Under the pieces are notes generated by a model. The model was not told the DNA's origin. It saw only the letters and a list, made by a program, of their open reading frames with translations, and made no database searches. 44,438 bases of DNA from Armatimonadota bacterium (GTDB taxonomy: Bacteria; Armatimonadota; Zipacnadia; Zipacnadales; UBA11051): NCBI GenBank assembly GCA_013178155.1, contig JABLXH010000037.1, forward strand, positions 1 to 44,438, given 5' to 3'. This document shows, in pieces, positions 1-10,000 of this stretch. The translations under genes were made by a program, and so were the position numbers. Numbering within the stretch: the first letter of the stretch is position 1; every line of letters starts with the position of its first letter.

Positions 1-51
1 GAGCCGTGTCGCGAGTCGTATCATGTGGCTGAAGCAGAGGGAAGAGATACC

Positions 52-825
52 ATGCTTAGAACGGCCGCGTTGGTCGGTGTCGTGCTGCTCGGCGTGCTGC
101 GAACCGCCGCACAAGCTCAAGACCCACCCTTCGGCTACACTGGAGACTTCTACCGCATCTCCCCAATCGCGTTGTATGGAACCCTTCCGGAAGACGACGT
201 CACAGTCGAGGCCGGGAGCCAGATACACTACTACTTCTACACCACCGACGCCGACTCGGTCGAGGAGTACATCCTGGGCGAGTCCCAGGGCGCGCCCGTG
301 ACGCTCTACGACGACAGCTTCTACTACCCCCAGATGACAGACATCGAGAGTTGCCCATCCCCGACGATCGGCCCGGACAACGACCACGAGATGGACACCG
401 GCTACACCAACGTGACCGAACTAGCCGGTGGTGTCAATGGTCCCTCTGAGACCGGAGGAGGAGCCACTGACACCTGGTGGGGGCAGGACGCAGCCCCACC
501 CGTCTGGTACCCGGACGAGGGGACACGGAATGACGAGGCAGTGGGGCCATACTGTGTGGACGTAACGATCACCCCCAACTGTGGATGGATCTATGGCACA
601 GTGTCCTATGGGGGCAACGGCATTCAAGGCGCAACGGTCAAGCTGTACGTGGGCACGCAGCAGATCAATGTGACAACGTCCGGCCAGGGCGGCGCCTACA
701 GCTTCCACTACCTGCCAGAGGGGAGCTACACGGTCAAGGCGACCACGGCCATGGGGAAGCAAGGCCAAGCCAACGCCAGTGTGACCAAGGGTCAAGGCAC
801 CCAAGCGAACATCGCGGTGCAGTAG
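52..825 (+). CDS. Secreted protein with C-terminal carboxypeptidase-regulatory-like (CarboxypepD_reg) domain
   Basis: The ATG at 52 follows a purine-rich GAGGGAAGAG ribosome site and opens directly onto a signal peptide (MLRTAALVGVVLLGVL..., cleavage near AQAQ). An in-frame GTG at 25 would only add a charged stub. The protein is 257 aa. The middle is acidic and rich in Tyr, Gly and Thr and matches nothing I recognise. The last 75 residues read GTVSYGGNGIQGATVKL then GGAYSFHYLPEGSYTVKA, the classic beta-sandwich repeat of the carboxypeptidase regulatory-like family. Such domains usually serve as extracellular adhesion or spacer modules, not enzymes. It is followed by a strong inverted repeat and then two rightward genes, an STN-like protein and a pseudopilin, suggesting a cell-surface or secretion-related group. 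The specific role is unknown. Confidence 0.75.
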   Translation: MLRTAALVGVVLLGVLRTAAQAQDPPFGYTGDFYRISPIALYGTLPEDDVTVEAGSQIHYYFYTTDADSVEEYILGESQGAPVTLYDDSFYYPQMTDIESCPSPTIGPDNDHEMDTGYTNVTELAGGVNGPSETGGGATDTWWGQDAAPPVWYPDEGTRNDEAVGPYCVDVTITPNCGWIYGTVSYGGNGIQGATVKLYVGTQQINVTTSGQGGAYSFHYLPEGSYTVKATTAMGKQGQANASVTKGQGTQANIAVQ

Positions 826-851
826 CACGGCGGCGACGCGCATCTGTCGGG

Positions 852-884
852 CGGCGGGACGAGGCGGACCGCCTCGTCCCGCCG
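852..884 (+). terminator. Perfect GC-rich inverted repeat after the first gene
   Basis: Arms 852-867 and 869-884 are exact reverse complements (16 bp) around a single central base, so the RNA hairpin would have a small loop made from the innermost bases. Only TTC follows, so there is no proper U-tract. It sits 27 bases after the stop at 825 and just before the AGAAGGAGG ribosome site of the next gene. It is probably a terminator or an RNA-stabilising or attenuating hairpin. Confidence 0.55.
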
Positions 885-902
885 TTCAGAAGGAGGACAC
901 CA

Positions 903-1988
903 GTGAAAGGACACCGTTGCGCAATCGCGGCCACCTTGGTGAGCGCGGTGGTCCTGGCGATCGCGACCCATGTGGACGCTGAGGACTGGGGCCCCGCGCC
1001 GATCGTGCTCGAGACCGCTTTCACGGAGGCCCAGCCGCCGCGTGCGCTGCTGGATCAGACGGTGAGTGTCACGCTGACCGGCACCGTCGCGCAGGTCGTG
1101 CGCGCACTGGCAGAGGGGGCAGGACGGGACTGGGTGGTTAGCGCTCCCAGCGACGACTTCGGCCCGGAGAAGGAGTTCCAGGTTGAGGGCCTGGCGCTCT
1201 GGCAGGCGATGGACAAGCTGCTGGGTGTATACGGCTACGACTGGGGTGTTCATGCGAGGGTTGTCATCGCCTGGCCGGCCACACAGCCGGCCAGGGAGCG
1301 ACCGGACCAACCCGCCCCCGAGGAGGAGACGTGGGTTGATACTGAGCCTCGCGAGTCGCTTGTGCTCGACACACCGACCGCCCTAACAGACTTGCTGAAG
1401 CCGCTCTCCGAGCCGTGGGATGGAGAGGCGCAGGCCGAGTACGCGTATGTGGCCCCGGAGCTACGCTCATGGCGCTTAGTGGGTCGCATCGCGGCGTTGG
1501 ACCGCCTCAATGGTGCCAGCATCCCACTGGCTGTGGGTGCGGTCACTGAGTACGCGGGGGGCGCCATGGCCCTGGAGTATGGCACCCATCGGCGCCTGGA
1601 CGACGCGTGGAAGTGCCGCGCCAGCTCCCCAGATGAGCCCGGAGGGCCCCCTGAAGAGACATGGCCCAAGATGCGCCTCCGCAAGGCAGTCCTGGGGGCC
1701 CTGACCGCGCAACAGTGGGTCTACCTGCGGAACCTCGGCGAAGTCCAGATCGCCTTCCGCGAGTTGAGCGTCGAAGCCGCGGCGCTCTTCTTAGCGGCCG
1801 CGGAGAAGGCGCCGCGGCTCCAGACCGGGGGGCGCGCAGTCGACTGGCACCAGCCGCAGAGGCTATTCGTCAGCATACGGGTCGGGGAGATTACGCAGCG
1901 GCAGGACGACGGCACCGAACTCAAGTTCCCGACGCTGCAGGTAGGCTGCAACGTGCCACTTACCGACGACACGATGTGGAGGTTCTAG
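903..1988 (+). CDS. Exported protein with an STN-like (secretin/TonB short N-terminal) domain
   Basis: The frame is open much further upstream, but the GTG at 903 is preceded by AGAAGGAGGACACCA and starts a signal peptide (VKGHRCAIAATLVSAVVLAIATHVDAE). The protein is 361 aa. Residues about 40-110 (VSVTLTGTVAQVVRALAEGAG... then ALWQAMDKLLGVYGYDW) follow the beta-alpha-beta pattern of STN or secretin N-terminal domains, in which a short strand, a helix binding an 'old' residue set and an LL..G.Y strand alternate. There is no secretin pore domain. The rest, including an acidic Pro-rich linker near residue 130, is unrecognised. It lies 15 bases upstream of a pseudopilin gene and is probably co-transcribed with it. 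A periplasmic assembly or sensing role beside type II-like pili is an inference. Confidence 0.6.
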   Translation: MKGHRCAIAATLVSAVVLAIATHVDAEDWGPAPIVLETAFTEAQPPRALLDQTVSVTLTGTVAQVVRALAEGAGRDWVVSAPSDDFGPEKEFQVEGLALWQAMDKLLGVYGYDWGVHARVVIAWPATQPARERPDQPAPEEETWVDTEPRESLVLDTPTALTDLLKPLSEPWDGEAQAEYAYVAPELRSWRLVGRIAALDRLNGASIPLAVGAVTEYAGGAMALEYGTHRRLDDAWKCRASSPDEPGGPPEETWPKMRLRKAVLGALTAQQWVYLRNLGEVQIAFRELSVEAAALFLAAAEKAPRLQTGGRAVDWHQPQRLFVSIRVGEITQRQDDGTELKFPTLQVGCNVPLTDDTMWRF

Positions 1989-2003
1989 AGAGGGGTGAGG
2001 ATC

Positions 2004-2630
2004 ATGCTCGCTCGCCGCCGAGCGTTCACGCTCGTCGAGTTGCTTGTCGTCATCGGCATCATCGCGGTCCTCGCGGGCATCCTGTTTCCGGTATTCGCAC
2101 ACGCTCGCGCAAGGGGACAGCAGACCCACTGCGCGGCCAACATGCGACAGGTGCATACGGCGCTCGTGGCCTACTCTGAGGACCACGGAGGCCTGTTGCC
2201 GCAGGCGACCACGAAGTGCCCGGGTGGCGAGTTCGGCACTCAATGGCAGGGGCAGATGGACATCGTCTGGTGGGACTTCGTCCTCCCGTACGCAGGATCC
2301 ACGAAGATACTCTACTGTCCGTCGGCAGTCACTACGCTGCCTACGTACTGGATCAACGCAAACCTCACCTTCCTGCAGCCGCGCAGCATCGACGACTGCA
2401 CGGACCCGACACGGACAGTTCTGCTACTCGAGGGGCGCGTACCCAGCGGCCCAGACCAAGCGATCAACTTCCCGGCCATCTCCTTCTGCAACCCCGACCT
2501 GACTGCCCTGTTCTGCCGCCACTCCGGCAAGATGAACGTGTGCTTCGCCGACGGGCATGTCAAACTGACTGGCATCCGTGACCTTAGAAAGGGCAGCCCA
2601 CTGTGGGAGGTGGAGAAACCTCTGGAGTGA
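2004..2630 (+). CDS. Type II pseudopilin-like protein with H-X9-DG motif
   Basis: The ATG at 2004 follows GGGGTGAGGATC. A GTG nine bases earlier is in frame but less well placed. The 208-aa product begins MLARRRAFTLVELLVVIGII, a class III prepilin leader followed by the hydrophobic assembly helix with Glu at +5 of the mature protein, and continues into the FPVFAHARARGQQTHCAANMRQ stretch typical of the family. The C-terminus has H-SGKMNVCFA-DG, the H-X9-DG element of the DUF1559-type pseudopilins that are abundant in Planctomycetota and Armatimonadota. Cysteines in the centre may form a disulfide. These proteins are processed by a prepilin peptidase and inserted in the inner membrane. Their function in these phyla is largely unknown. 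It ends 18 bases from the convergent neighbour. Confidence 0.85.
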   Translation: MLARRRAFTLVELLVVIGIIAVLAGILFPVFAHARARGQQTHCAANMRQVHTALVAYSEDHGGLLPQATTKCPGGEFGTQWQGQMDIVWWDFVLPYAGSTKILYCPSAVTTLPTYWINANLTFLQPRSIDDCTDPTRTVLLLEGRVPSGPDQAINFPAISFCNPDLTALFCRHSGKMNVCFADGHVKLTGIRDLRKGSPLWEVEKPLE

Positions 2631-2648
2631 GCTGCCCTGCGAGGCCGT

Positions 2649-3860
2649 CTACCTGATCCGATACAGATGCACGGCATAGGGCGCGAAGCTGTCGGCAAAC
2701 CGGCCATCGGTCACCGGCAGCTTGCGGTTCTCGCCCAGGACCTCCGCCTCGGCGGCAGCGGCCAAGCCCGGGACGGTGAAGCTGCCCTCGGTGGCGGCGT
2801 TGCGCATGCCGACGGCAAAGACGTAGGTCGCGCCCTCGTGGCGCTTGGTCATGGCGGCGATGGGCACCTCGGGCACCGATGATTGCACTGTCGCGCCGTC
2901 GGTCACCGTCGGGCTATTGAGCACGGGAGCCAGCTCGCGAATCTGGGCGTTGATGGCGGTCACGGCCGGCAGCATCACCGGGTCGTCCAGCAGCGCCCAC
3001 TCATTGAAGCTGGGCTGGAACTGGTGGACAAAGTAGATGAGGCCGGTGGAGCCGTGGATGAGCGACATCCAGACCTCGGCCCTGACCTGGTCTGGCGTGG
3101 CCTGGCGCTCGGCGTTGCCGATGTGCGTGCACTCGATGCAGTTCCAGATGATCTTCTGCCCGCCGGTCCACTGTCTGAGGCGCTCCACGCCCTTGGGGAC
3201 GTACCACAGGTAGTTCTCCGGGTCCGGCTTCTCCAGGCCCGCCACGGGGTAGACATCGAACGAGATGATGTCTCCGCCCTTGACGTAGGTCTCATAGTCG
3301 GACAGCTTGGCTCCGGAGCCCCGCCCGTACCACTCATCGTTCGCCACGCCCTGCCCGAGGTTGAGCAGTACCGGCCGTGAGGGGTCCTTGGCGCGGATAC
3401 GGTGATAGTCGTCCACAATCTTCTGAGGCGGGATGCACGGGCCCCAGCCGCGCTCGCCGGTCTCGGGGTCCGTAACCGGCTGGGCATTGTCCGGCTCATC
3501 GCCATGCATCCAGCCGACGATGATGGGGTCCTCCAGGTGAGCCAGACCAACCTCGTTCTGCTCGCAGATGACGGGCATGCCCTCGCGGGTGAGGTCGGCC
3601 AGTTGCTGTTCGGTTGGTCCCTGCCATAGCCCCACATACAGGTTGATGCCGGCGGCCTTGTACCGCGCCGCGTTCTTGGCTTGTTGCAGCCACACGGCGA
3701 TGGGGAAGTAGTTCGGATCGGCCGGCGGCCCGTGCTTCCATTGCGCGTAAGCCGTCTGCGTCGCTTCCTGAGCGCCAGCGCGTGGCGGCAGCCCCACAGC
3801 CAGCCACAGGGCCACGGCTCCCAGACCAACGATGACAATGCCCGGCAGCATGCGTGCCAT
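2649..3860 (-). CDS. Secreted glycoside-hydrolase-like TIM-barrel protein
   Basis: The start at 3860 (ATG) is preceded on the minus strand by CAGAGGTGAGAGTGAG and begins the signal peptide MARMLPGIVIVGLGAVALWL, cleaved near GAQ-EA. The frame is open for 70 further codons upstream, but that stretch looks non-coding. The protein is 403 aa. Its sequence follows an alternating strand/helix pattern expected of a TIM barrel: YKAAGINLYVGLWQG, MPVICEQNE, IIVGWMHGDEPDN, PVLLNLGQG, DIISFDVYPV, KIIWNCIECT, LIYFVHQFQP. The HGDEPD and NCIECT segments supply candidate catalytic carboxylates. The C-terminal 80 residues form a small beta domain ending AVHLYRIR. This resembles clan GH-A/GH42-like glycosidases, but the family cannot be assigned by eye. 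It is divergent from the heparinase-like lyase. Confidence 0.6.
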   Translation of the reverse strand: MARMLPGIVIVGLGAVALWLAVGLPPRAGAQEATQTAYAQWKHGPPADPNYFPIAVWLQQAKNAARYKAAGINLYVGLWQGPTEQQLADLTREGMPVICEQNEVGLAHLEDPIIVGWMHGDEPDNAQPVTDPETGERGWGPCIPPQKIVDDYHRIRAKDPSRPVLLNLGQGVANDEWYGRGSGAKLSDYETYVKGGDIISFDVYPVAGLEKPDPENYLWYVPKGVERLRQWTGGQKIIWNCIECTHIGNAERQATPDQVRAEVWMSLIHGSTGLIYFVHQFQPSFNEWALLDDPVMLPAVTAINAQIRELAPVLNSPTVTDGATVQSSVPEVPIAAMTKRHEGATYVFAVGMRNAATEGSFTVPGLAAAAEAEVLGENRKLPVTDGRFADSFAPYAVHLYRIR

Positions 3861-4006
3861 CTCACTCTCACCTCTGCTCAACAGTTGCCGCCCTCCCGGG
3901 TAGTGTTCCGTTTCGCGGCCTGGACGACCTGCCGCAGGCAGCGGCAGGGATGCCCGCCTCCGGCGCCGAATGGGCTCTGGCGATGACCGGCCACCGGAGG
4001 ACCCCC

Positions 4007-7000
4007 ATGCCCCAACCGTCAGCTGTCGCTCTGACACTGCTGCTCGTGCTAACGCTGTGCGCTGCCGCACCGGCCAAGGAGTGCAGCCGGCTAGTCACCG
4101 CTGACATGCGGGCCCGGGCGCTGCGCAACGCGGAGCGGTACCCGTGGGTTGCTGACTGGCAACGGGAGGTTACCCGGTCCGCGGAGCCGTGGGTGCAGCT
4201 CAGTGACGAGGAGCTGTGGGGTCTCGTGACCTCGCAGGAGCTGCCGCGCGCGGCCTATATCGCCGCCGGGATCCTCTATGAGGGTAAGCCCGACGCCTGC
4301 CCCAGTTGCGGCAAGCCCATCGGCTACTCGGGTGTCATGGACTTCTGGAAGCATGACTGGAAGGTTGGCTGCCCCAACTGCAAGGAGCAGTTCCCCAAGA
4401 ATGACTTCCGGGCGTTCTATCAGAGTGCGCTGGACGAACACGGCTGCTTCCGCCGTGAACTGGGTGACCGCTCATTGCTGTATAACGCCGAGCACCCCGA
4501 CCCCAATGACCCGGACCACAAGCTGTGGGTAGACGACGGCTATGGCTTGACGGACAGCACGGGCAACGTGCACCACTTCATCGCCTACTACAACCAGTGG
4601 GCGCAGTGGGCCAGCATCTTCAAGGCTGTGGAGAGCCTCAGCCTCGCCTATGCCGCCACCTCCGACCGGCGGTATGCCCACAAGGCGGCGGTGCTGCTGG
4701 ACCGGATCGCGGACGTCTACCCGGAGATGGACTACTACCCGCTGGGGAGGATGGGCTTTCAGCATTCCCACGGGGGCACGCTGCACGGGCGCATCGAGGG
4801 TAACATCTGGGAGGCCTTTCGCGCCGAGTCACTGGCCAGAGGCTATGACCTTATCTTCGACGGGATCCAGGGTGACGACTCGCTGGTGCGGTTCTGTACG
4901 ACCCAGAGCGCCCGCTACCAACTGGGCGACAAGAACAGCGTCGCCGCTGTCTGCAGACACATTGAGGACCACCTGCTGCAGGAGGTGTTCAAGTCGGTCC
5001 AGGACGGCCGCATTGACGGCAACACCGGCATGACCCACACCTGCCTGGCGACTGCGGCGATTGCTCTGGACCGGCCGGGGATGACCGAGCAATGGCTGGA
5101 CTGGCTCTTTGACCCGGAATACCCGGTCACGAACCCGAACTACCCGCGCACCAAGGACCCGGTGCCTTGGGTCATGACCCAGGGCCTGGACCGCGATGGG
5201 ATGGGGGGCGAGTGCGGCGGCTATGGGCTCATCTGGTCGCGGGGTATGCTGGACCTGGCGGAGATACTGGCAGCATACCCGCCATACAGCAGGCATGACA
5301 TGGTGCGAGAGTACCCGCAGCTTCGGCAGGCGGTGCTGGTCGAGGCGCGGCTGAACGTGCTGGACGCCGTGATGCCCAATATCGGTGACACGGGGGCCTG
5401 CGGCTCATGGGGACGCGCCGGCGATGTGACGACCTTCGTGCGCGGCTACCGCCTGATGCGGGACCCGCGCATGGCGGTGTGGGCCTGGCGACGGGCCGGA
5501 GGGCAGGCGTCGCGCCTGCGCGTCCTGCCGGCCAGTGTCTTCGATGAGGACCCGGAGGCCCTGGCGGCTGAGATCCAGCGGGTGGGCGCCGAGGCGTTTC
5601 GGCCCCTGGAGTCAGACTTCATGGGCAGGTACGGCCAGGCCTACCTGCAGACAGAAGCGACCCAGGACGGCCGGGCCATCAGCCTGCACTTCGGCTACAA
5701 CAAGGGACACTCCCACCACGATTGCCTGACGCTGGGCCTGTGGGCGCACAATGTGGACATGCTGCCCGACCACGGTTACCCCGAGTTCACCGGCGCTTGG
5801 CCCCAGCGCATCGCCTGGACCTCAAACACCTCCAGCCACAACACCGTGGTCGTGGACGATCAGCGGTCGGCCTACAGCCCCGGCGGCAAACTGGAGCTCT
5901 TTGCGATCCAGACCCCGCTCCGGGTCATGCAGGTCGCCTCGCCGACCGCCTACGGTGACAAGCTGGAAGCCTACCGCCGCACCGTGGCCCTGGTAGATGT
6001 CTCCGAGACCGACAGCTATGTGCTGGATGTCTTCCGTGTACGGGGCGGCAGCACACACCGCATGATGACCTGCGGCGCAGCATCTGAGGCTGCCCTGGAG
6101 GGGCTGTCCCTGACCCCGCAGCCCACTGGCACCTTCGCCGGGCCGGAAGTGGAGTTCACCACTACGCCTGGTCCAGGGGAGAGCAACGACAGCACCAGCG
6201 GCTTCTCGTACCTGTTTGACGTAGCCCGCTCCGGTGGTCCTGTCAACACACCGTACCGGGCCGACTGGCGTATCGAGGATGCCCGTGGGCGAATCCGTGA
6301 CGGCCATGGACCTCACCTGCGCCTGCACGCCCTGAACCCCTGTGACGAGGTGGCTCTCGCGAGCGGCCAGCCGCCGCAGAACCACACCGGCAACCCAAAG
6401 AGCCTGCGCTACCTGATCCAAAGCCGCTTCGGGGAGAACCTGCGTAGTCAGTTTGTGTCCGTGCTGGAGCCCTACGACACGACGCCCTTCATCCGGTCGG
6501 TGCGGGCGTTAGCGGTGGAGACGGACGCCGCGCCGGACACGGTGGTGGCGGTCGAGGTGCAGCTCGCTGATGGCCGCAGCGATATGCTGATCTGCTGTGA
6601 GCAGCCCAGCCGGGTGCGGATCGCCGCTGACACCGAGTTCTATGGGCTCTATGGGATGGTCCGCCGCCAGGGCGACCGCGTGACCGCGCTTCGTCTTACC
6701 GGCGGCACGCTGCTGCGGGCCGGTAACGTGAGTGTGACGTGCCGGGTAGCGGCCTGGACCGGCGTGGTGCGTGAGGTGGATGTCAGTGACCCCGCCGACA
6801 ACGGGGTGATCCTGGACCCGCCGCTGCCGCCCGACGCGGTGGTCGAGGGCCAGCCGATCCACTTCGCCAACGCTCTGCCCTATGACACCAGCTACTTTAT
6901 CCGCGGCGTGGACGGGGCGCGGGTCTCCACTGGCGACATCACCCTTGTCGCCGGGTTCAGGAATCCGAAGGACTTCACCGCCGGGTATACCTACCAGGTC

Positions 7001-7051
7001 AACCCGGGCGACCGGTACACCGTGCACTGCCTGGCCGGGTTCGACCGCTGA
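4007..7051 (+). CDS. Heparinase II/III-family polysaccharide lyase with embedded zinc ribbon
   Basis: The ATG at 4007 is six bases after GGAGG and starts a clear signal peptide (MPQPSAVALTLLLVLTLCAAAPA). The mature 990-residue protein has three parts. An alpha/alpha-toroid N-terminal half carries CPSCGK (C98, C101) and GCPNCKEQ (C122, C125), a four-Cys zinc-ribbon insertion. The heparinase II/III beta-sandwich starts near residue 560 with NKGHSHHDCLTLGL, then DHGYPEF and TSSHNTVVVDDQ, the diagnostic His/Asn/Asp strand set of PL12/PL15/PL17/PL21-type lyases. A long C-terminal beta region ends GDRYTVHCLAGF. Such enzymes cleave uronic-acid-containing polysaccharides (heparan, alginate, ulvan-like) by beta-elimination. 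The substrate cannot be told from sequence alone. It stops five bases before the convergent gene. Confidence 0.85.
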   Translation: MPQPSAVALTLLLVLTLCAAAPAKECSRLVTADMRARALRNAERYPWVADWQREVTRSAEPWVQLSDEELWGLVTSQELPRAAYIAAGILYEGKPDACPSCGKPIGYSGVMDFWKHDWKVGCPNCKEQFPKNDFRAFYQSALDEHGCFRRELGDRSLLYNAEHPDPNDPDHKLWVDDGYGLTDSTGNVHHFIAYYNQWAQWASIFKAVESLSLAYAATSDRRYAHKAAVLLDRIADVYPEMDYYPLGRMGFQHSHGGTLHGRIEGNIWEAFRAESLARGYDLIFDGIQGDDSLVRFCTTQSARYQLGDKNSVAAVCRHIEDHLLQEVFKSVQDGRIDGNTGMTHTCLATAAIALDRPGMTEQWLDWLFDPEYPVTNPNYPRTKDPVPWVMTQGLDRDGMGGECGGYGLIWSRGMLDLAEILAAYPPYSRHDMVREYPQLRQAVLVEARLNVLDAVMPNIGDTGACGSWGRAGDVTTFVRGYRLMRDPRMAVWAWRRAGGQASRLRVLPASVFDEDPEALAAEIQRVGAEAFRPLESDFMGRYGQAYLQTEATQDGRAISLHFGYNKGHSHHDCLTLGLWAHNVDMLPDHGYPEFTGAWPQRIAWTSNTSSHNTVVVDDQRSAYSPGGKLELFAIQTPLRVMQVASPTAYGDKLEAYRRTVALVDVSETDSYVLDVFRVRGGSTHRMMTCGAASEAALEGLSLTPQPTGTFAGPEVEFTTTPGPGESNDSTSGFSYLFDVARSGGPVNTPYRADWRIEDARGRIRDGHGPHLRLHALNPCDEVALASGQPPQNHTGNPKSLRYLIQSRFGENLRSQFVSVLEPYDTTPFIRSVRALAVETDAAPDTVVAVEVQLADGRSDMLICCEQPSRVRIAADTEFYGLYGMVRRQGDRVTALRLTGGTLLRAGNVSVTCRVAAWTGVVREVDVSDPADNGVILDPPLPPDAVVEGQPIHFANALPYDTSYFIRGVDGARVSTGDITLVAGFRNPKDFTAGYTYQVNPGDRYTVHCLAGFDR

Positions 7052-7056
7052 GGCGC

Positions 7057-10000
7057 TCAACGCACCGGGTGCTGGGCCGCATCAGCGAACAGGGCCGTAG
7101 GCTGACTGGACAAGCGCACCACGTCGAAGGCGAACCAGTCGTCACTCCAGGCCTGCAGCTTCAGTGTGCCGGTCGCTGGAACGGGTACCCCCGCGGCCAG
7201 AGCCTGCCCGCCGTAGACGGCGTCCAGCTTGCCGTCACGCACTGACAGGACCAGGTCATGGGTCTTCACCGGCGCGACCTGCGGATGGTATGCGCGGCCC
7301 TCGCGCCACGGGTCGCCCACGATGCTCCACCGCTGACGGTCAAACAGCAGCCCCTGGTCACCAATGAGGACCCGCAGCAAGCCGCTGGCGCGCAGGCGCA
7401 AGTGCACGGTCCCGCCGCGCGCCAGGTCCAAACCCACGAGTTCGGCCGTGGCGTAGTCGTGGTAGAGCTTGCTAAGCAACCGGGGGCCGGAGCGACCGTC
7501 ACCGAGTTCGTAGCCGGGCTCGACCGTGACGCCGTAGGCCTCCGGGTGCAGGTCCCAGTCCTCGGGTCGGAAGTGGTCCACCTCCACGGCGGGCGGAGGC
7601 TCCGATGCGGCGTCTGCCGACGGCCCTGGCAGCGAGCGGTCCCCCGGCGGCCGGGGGCTCAGGCGGAACGCGGCAAAGCGGTGCGGTAGCAGCTCGAGAG
7701 TCAACACGCCCTCGGCAACGACTGCGGGTGCCTTAGCCACCACGTCGCGGGCTCGCACCTCCAGGCCGGGAAACAGCCGCGACGCGTCCAGGCGGACAGC
7801 CTGCCGGTCCCAGGTCAGGTTGCTGACCACCAGCATCGCGGCATCAGCCTTGCGGTAGTAAGAGTAGACCACGTCGCCCGCCAGCCGCTGAATGTGTGGC
7901 TGTGGTCGCCAGTAGGGCCGGTAGTCAGTGGTCGCCTCGTCCTGGAACTCGTCGTAGATACGCCGCTCCAGCTCGGCACACTCGCCGCCCACCTCGACGT
8001 CATGCAGAGCCGACAGCGCCATCAGAGGGAAGGCCCCGTAAGAGGCGGGAATGGCATCCGTCCGGAAGCCCCAGGGCCGACCGCAGTATCCCACAGCGAA
8101 CTTGTGCAGGGGCAGGCGGTAGCCGGGCCGGTAGCGGGAGAGTTGCTCCCCATCGTAGTAGCCATCGCAAAGCGAGAGCGTCTCGATCCCGATGGCCCCA
8201 CCGGTGTGGGCGAACAGCCACGGGCGGCCCCGCTCGTCGAAGATGCCGCGAATACGCTTCAGGAAGGAGCGGGTGGCGACAAGCGGCGTTGGGTCCTCTG
8301 TCTCCCAGCCGATGACAGCCGTCCCGTCACAGGCGGAATGGGCCGGATGGTGACATTCCCAGGGCACGGTGGTGCCGTCCATGTAGACCCCGTCCAGGTC
8401 CGCCTCAACCGCCAGATGCCGCATGCCGTCCAGCAGCAGGTCACCATAGGGACCGCGTGGGCAGCACACCCAGCAGGGCATACCCAGGCCGGGGTTGTAG
8501 GCGCGGCGGTACCACATCAGGCCGGGGGGGATGATCAGTTCGGACCGATACTCCTGAAAGCCCGGAGCGTTCTCGGCCAGAAGCTGGCCGAAGTACACCA
8601 CCTGCGGCTTGCCCTGCGCATGGGCGGCAGCGGCTCGGCGCTTGACCTCCGGCAGCTTCGACAGGTCGGGATAGCCCTGGTAGTCCGACCACTCCTCAAA
8701 CCACAGAGCGGTGTGGAACAGACCATCCTTGCGCAGCGAGACCGGCTTCGTCGGTGTCGGCTGCAAGAAGAACCGGAAAATGCGACCTTCGGTGGTCACC
8801 TGTCCCGGGCCATCCACAAGGTTGAGCCGTAGGCACGTGCGCCCCGCCTCCTCCACGACCTGGACCTGTGAGCGCCGTTGCCGCGACAGGAACACCGGCG
8901 TGTCGAAGCCGAAGGCCAGGCCGCGCTCATGGCCGCCAACCCACACCGGCCCAGCTTCACCCTCCCAGCCGAAGCCGGTCAGTCGGCGGATGTCCTGCAC
9001 CAACATCCGGTGCACGAACAGGGCGCTTTCGGGTCGCAGAGGGAACTGCAGGCTCAGGCGGGTGATGCTGGCGGGCGGGATGCCTGGCAGGCGGAGCTTG
9101 ACGATACTGAAGCCATCGAAGTCCACCTCCGTCCGCACCTGCAGCTCGCCGCCAGCGCACTCGGCGCTGGCCAGGGCCAGGGCCCGGCTACCGCGTGCAG
9201 ACACCACCAGGCGCCGCGGCGCGAATGCGAGGCGCCGCCCACCCGCCTCGACGATGAGCTCAGCCCGCCCCGCCAGGACCTCCTCGCCGGCCCGGCTGAT
9301 AGCCGAGGGGAGCCCATTTGAGCCGAAGGTCATCTCGCCCGGCAGCAGGGACACAGTGCTGCCGCGCACCTCCGGCGCTGTCCAGGGCCACGGGATGCGC
9401 TCGCTCACGTAGTCCATCCCGGCGTCCGTCTGGAGCCATTCAGGCTCGGGTACCGCCACGAGTTCCGCTGTTCCGCGGGCCAGTTCGGCGCCCCCCACAT
9501 CGGTCAGCACGGCCTCGGCAGTGACGGGGAGACCCACCCGGCGGGGTACTTCGACGATGAGACGGTTACCGGGCAGGGTCTGAACCGGCGCCCGCCGCTC
9601 CTGCAGGCCCGGGATGCGGACTACAATGGCCCCACTGCTCGCGCTTCCCGACACTGTCGCCACCACCCGCCGGGCGAGAGGGTACCACTCCACGAAGAGC
9701 GACGGTTCAGCGGCTGTTGGCTCCGTGAGGGCAGCGGGGGCCGGCTCAGGCTCGATGGTGCGCAGTCCCTCCTGGCCCCGCGGCAGGAACACCAGCTTCC
9801 CGAAGGGCATGGGGACGTACCCGCCGAAGGCCGGCAGGTGCCAGGCCGCCATGTCCGGTGGGCGGAAGCGGAAGAGATTCGCCAAGATCGTCCGTCCCGC
9901 CGGCTGCTGCAGGCCCAGGGAGGAGAAGGGGATCCGCATCTCGGCGCTCCACCCGCCGCCCTGACGCTGCGTGGCGGCCGTAAACAGGGGGCGCTCCAGA

